From CAIUPE01 sp037131735 (GTDB lineage Bacteria > Pseudomonadota > Alphaproteobacteria > Rhizobiales > Beijerinckiaceae), in contig JBAXQM010000009.1 in assembly GCA_037131735.1 (NCBI GenBank), forward strand, positions 1-64,000: a stretch of DNA of 64,000 bases, written 5' to 3'. A program made the position numbers and the translations under genes. The notes beneath the pieces were generated by a model. It saw nothing but the letters and a program-made list of their open reading frames with translations. It was not told where the DNA came from and ran no database searches. Below, one piece after another: positions 61,507 through 64,000 of the stretch. Each line of letters begins with the position of its first letter. Within the stretch, counting starts at the first letter, position 1.

Positions 61507-64000
61507 ATGACGGAAACTCCGCCCCCACAGGAGCCCCCGCATCGTGATGAGCCCCTTGAGGCTGCATCGCGTGATGGCGTCGTGCTGCCTGTGGCCAAGG
61601 CCAAAAGACATTGGAGTTTTCATCTCTCCATGCGCGGCATCGGCTTGATCGCCGAAATCGTTGGCCTTGCACTCGTCGTAATTGGTCTTGTTGCTGGGTT
61701 CGGTTTGTGGACCCTTTCAAGTGGTCCAATCAATTCCGAATTCATAACACGCCAAATCGCAGCCGGAATTGAAAGCCGCCTCCCCCAAGGTTATGCCGTT
61801 TCGCTCTCAAGCGCCGAGATCAGCGAAGTGGTGGGTGGCCTCCATCTCCATGTCGATGGATTTGTTATTCGCGACGAAACCGGAAAATCAGTGATTGTCG
61901 CGCCGCGTGCCGAGATCGGCTTTGATGGGTTATCACTTCTTTTTGGCCGTCTTTCACCGCGTGATATTGATCTTTCGGGATTGCTGATCGCGGTCACAAT
62001 TAAGCCGGATGGCACCGTCGCCATTTCAGAAGACCTGATTGAAGCTACCGAAGCCGTTGATCAACCTATAGAACCTCAGCAGGTTGAACCCAGCGATCAA
62101 ACGCAAGCGCCTCTTGCCATCGGTGCATTTATCGATGCGCTGTCGATGCGACAAAGTCCCCTTGGTATCCTTGAAAAGGCAACGCTGCACAACGGCATCT
62201 TGCGAATTGACGATCAGCGGCGAGGACGATCACTGCGTTATCGCAATCTCAATCTCTCATTTGAACGCATAAAGGATGACCAGATTGAACTCAATCTTGG
62301 GGCCGACTCTGATAATGGTCCTTGGCGCGTTCAAGCCTCGCTAAAGGGCAAAGCTGATGAATCTAGACAATTAAATCTGAAAACGTCTGACCTTCGCGTT
62401 TCAGAAATACTAGGCTTTGCCGAAAGAGGAACTATTCCCCTTCGCACAGAGATGCCTCTGTCCCTTGATCTATCAATCGATGTTGATGGCAAAAGTCAGC
62501 TTACGGGCTTGAAGGGCGCCATCAAAGGCGGACGTGCAACAATCATTCTTGATGATCCGCGCGCTCCCCCTATTCGCGTCGATGAAGTCAAAGGTGAGTT
62601 TGCACTCTCTGATGATGCTTCACGCATTGTTATTCCCCTCATTGAATTTGCGAGCGCCGAAACCCATTGGCGTATTAGTGGCGAAGTGCGTTTGCCGCAG
62701 ATAGCGGCAGATGGATGGGATTTCGTTTTGCGCAGTGGTGGCGCCACGATGATGGGCGATGGCTCCGGGCGCGCGCCGATTTCAATTGATCGTTTTTCAT
62801 TGAGCGGCACGATCATAGCGGGCTTCAAGGCAACAAGAATTGATGCCCTTGAAATTATCGGCCCTGATCTAAATTTAACTGGCAATGCTTTAATCGGAGC
62901 CGCCGAGGGCCGAGATGGTTTTCGTCTTTTCCTCAACGCAAAAAATTCCTTGAGCCTCAATGTGCTCGCCTTTTGGCCGAGCTTTCTGGTTCCCGAAGTT
63001 CGGTCTTATCTTGGTCAATCAATCGAAGCCGGTATGATGAGCGACGCGCGATACGCGCTCGATCTTGATCCGGAAAGCCTCGCGGCAGCATTGGCCGGTA
63101 AACCTATCCCGGATAAAACCGTTGCGCTTGAAATCGCTTTTAACGATGGCGTTATACGCGTCGATAAAGGTTTACCGCGCCTCATCAATGTGAAGGGCCG
63201 CGTGCGCGCCACCGGTAAAACGGTCGGCATTGATATTGATCGCGGCCAACTCGAATTGCCGGAAGGTCGCACGCTTGATGTGCCCTCGGGCACTTATCGC
63301 GTGCCCAATACCGATATTGTTCCCGCACCCGCCGATGTCGCTTTTCGTCTACAAGGCGGAGCTTCGGATTTTGCAACCGCGATGCAAGCGGAAATGTTGA
63401 AATCTGTGACAGCGCCTTCGCTCGATCCCAAGCAAACGAGCGGCACAATGCAGATGGACGTTAAACTCCATTTTCCGCAAAAGCCTGACTTGAAACCACA
63501 AGAGATCGAGCTCAGCGCTGAGGGCGTTTTCCAAAATTTCCATACCGATCATGCCTTCGGTCGTGAGCCACTTGAAAATGGATCGGTGCGGATCAAAGCC
63601 AATGGCGACGGCTTATTGATCAATGGTGAAGGCTTACTTGCCGGAGCACCGTCACAGTTTGAGGTGAAACAAGCGAAAAATTCACCAACACAAGATGCCA
63701 CGGTGTCGATGATCATTGATGACGCGCTGCGCGAAAAGAAGCAAATGCGTACGCAGAATCTTCTCAATGGTCCAGTTACTCTATCCTTGAAACTCACCGG
63801 TATTGGCGGACAGAAGATAAAAGGAACCGGCGATCTTGATTTTCAAAAAGCATCCGTCGCGGGCTTGATCCCGGGATGGACGCGCCCAGCAGGCAAACCC
63901 GGCAAAGCGACATTTTCATTTTCACTTCTCCCCGATCAATCCATCAAACTGAGTGATCTCGTTTTCGACGATCCGTCGATTTCGTTCAAAGGAAGCGCTG
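61507..64000 (+). CDS. AsmA/DUF3971-type membrane-anchored protein, 3'-truncated by the window edge
   Basis: At least 831 residues are visible without a stop. A cytoplasmic N-terminus (about 1-45) precedes one membrane segment (about 50-74), then a long periplasmic beta-rich region of repeated strands (SRLPQGYAVSLSSAEISEV, RLSPRDIDLSGLLIAVTIKPDG). This matches AsmA-like/DUF3971 proteins of Rhizobiales, related to TamB/YhdP-type lipid-transfer or outer-membrane assembly bridges; function here is inferred. Start at ATG 61507 (MTETPPPQEPPHRDE), with a weak GAGATG-like Shine-Dalgarno. Confidence 0.85.
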   Translation, partial: MTETPPPQEPPHRDEPLEAASRDGVVLPVAKAKRHWSFHLSMRGIGLIAEIVGLALVVIGLVAGFGLWTLSSGPINSEFITRQIAAGIESRLPQGYAVSLSSAEISEVVGGLHLHVDGFVIRDETGKSVIVAPRAEIGFDGLSLLFGRLSPRDIDLSGLLIAVTIKPDGTVAISEDLIEATEAVDQPIEPQQVEPSDQTQAPLAIGAFIDALSMRQSPLGILEKATLHNGILRIDDQRRGRSLRYRNLNLSFERIKDDQIELNLGADSDNGPWRVQASLKGKADESRQLNLKTSDLRVSEILGFAERGTIPLRTEMPLSLDLSIDVDGKSQLTGLKGAIKGGRATIILDDPRAPPIRVDEVKGEFALSDDASRIVIPLIEFASAETHWRISGEVRLPQIAADGWDFVLRSGGATMMGDGSGRAPISIDRFSLSGTIIAGFKATRIDALEIIGPDLNLTGNALIGAAEGRDGFRLFLNAKNSLSLNVLAFWPSFLVPEVRSYLGQSIEAGMMSDARYALDLDPESLAAALAGKPIPDKTVALEIAFNDGVIRVDKGLPRLINVKGRVRATGKTVGIDIDRGQLELPEGRTLDVPSGTYRVPNTDIVPAPADVAFRLQGGASDFATAMQAEMLKSVTAPSLDPKQTSGTMQMDVKLHFPQKPDLKPQEIELSAEGVFQNFHTDHAFGREPLENGSVRIKANGDGLLINGEGLLAGAPSQFEVKQAKNSPTQDATVSMIIDDALREKKQMRTQNLLNGPVTLSLKLTGIGGQKIKGTGDLDFQKASVAGLIPGWTRPAGKPGKATFSFSLLPDQSIKLSDLVFDDPSISFKGSA

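Overview
The window is a chromosomal segment of an alphaproteobacterium, most likely a free-living, motile member of the Hyphomicrobiales (Rhizobiales; Beijerinckiaceae or Bradyrhizobiaceae-like). The evidence is gene content and order: the aroQ-accB-accC-aat-DUF2155-NDUFA12 block, a Rhizobiales Porin_2-type porin, a CckA hybrid kinase inside the flagellar locus, an alphaproteobacterial SOS box (GTTC-N7-GTTC) at recA, perfect and near CtrA boxes at flagellar promoters, and RNase E with a large insertion in its S1 domain. Base composition looks moderate by eye. I see no prophage, insertion sequence, CRISPR array or rRNA.

Layout. 1-0.8 kb: 3'-truncated trigger factor gene and tRNA-Leu(UAG). 0.9-4.5 kb: NAD(P)HX repair enzyme, then glnB and glnA separated by a hairpin plus U-tract. 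4.6-6.7 kb: parE. 6.8-12.6 kb: aroQ, accB, accC, aat, DUF2155, a glycosyltransferase-like/DUF6165 fusion, and NDUFA12. 12.8-19.8 kb: icd, a GFA-family protein, a cyclic-nucleotide-type K+ channel gene overlapping alaS, and recA. 19.9-37.2 kb: flagellar locus. One minus-strand unit runs flgB-flgC-fliE-fliQ-fliR-flhB-cckA; fliO and fliP are on the plus strand; a second minus-strand unit runs fliL-fliM-DUF6468-motE-like and a 1107-residue helical-repeat protein; then flgF-flgG-flgA-flgH on the plus strand. 37.2-39.0 kb: a porin flanked by dispersed short repeats. 39.0-45.1 kb: hydrolase, soluble lytic transglycosylase, dapA, smpB, and a DEAD-box RNA helicase with a structured leader. 45.1-52.0 kb: a complete SUF iron-sulfur cluster operon (cysteine desulfurase, sufB, sufC, sufD, sufS, sufT, sufA). 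52.2-64.0 kb: hydrolase, rne with a long leader, periplasmic amidase, PBP1A, prfB with its programmed +1 frameshift, a peroxiredoxin, and a 3'-truncated AsmA/DUF3971-type membrane protein.

How the parts work together. Most genes are housekeeping: nitrogen sensing, fatty acid initiation, TCA cycle, translation, SOS response, Fe-S assembly and peptidoglycan. The least described part is the flagellar locus. CckA, the kinase that in this class feeds the CtrA phosphorelay, is the last gene of an operon of flagellar genes, and CtrA-type boxes lie in three intergenic regions of the same locus, so a feedback loop is plausible. The 1107-residue exported repeat protein next to a MotE-like gene and a DUF6468 gene is the best candidate for an uncharacterised flagellar accessory module. 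Several leader or regulatory structures (glnB-glnA attenuator, helicase leader, rne leader, porin nested inverted repeat, suf palindrome) are visible in the sequence, but their functions are inferred.
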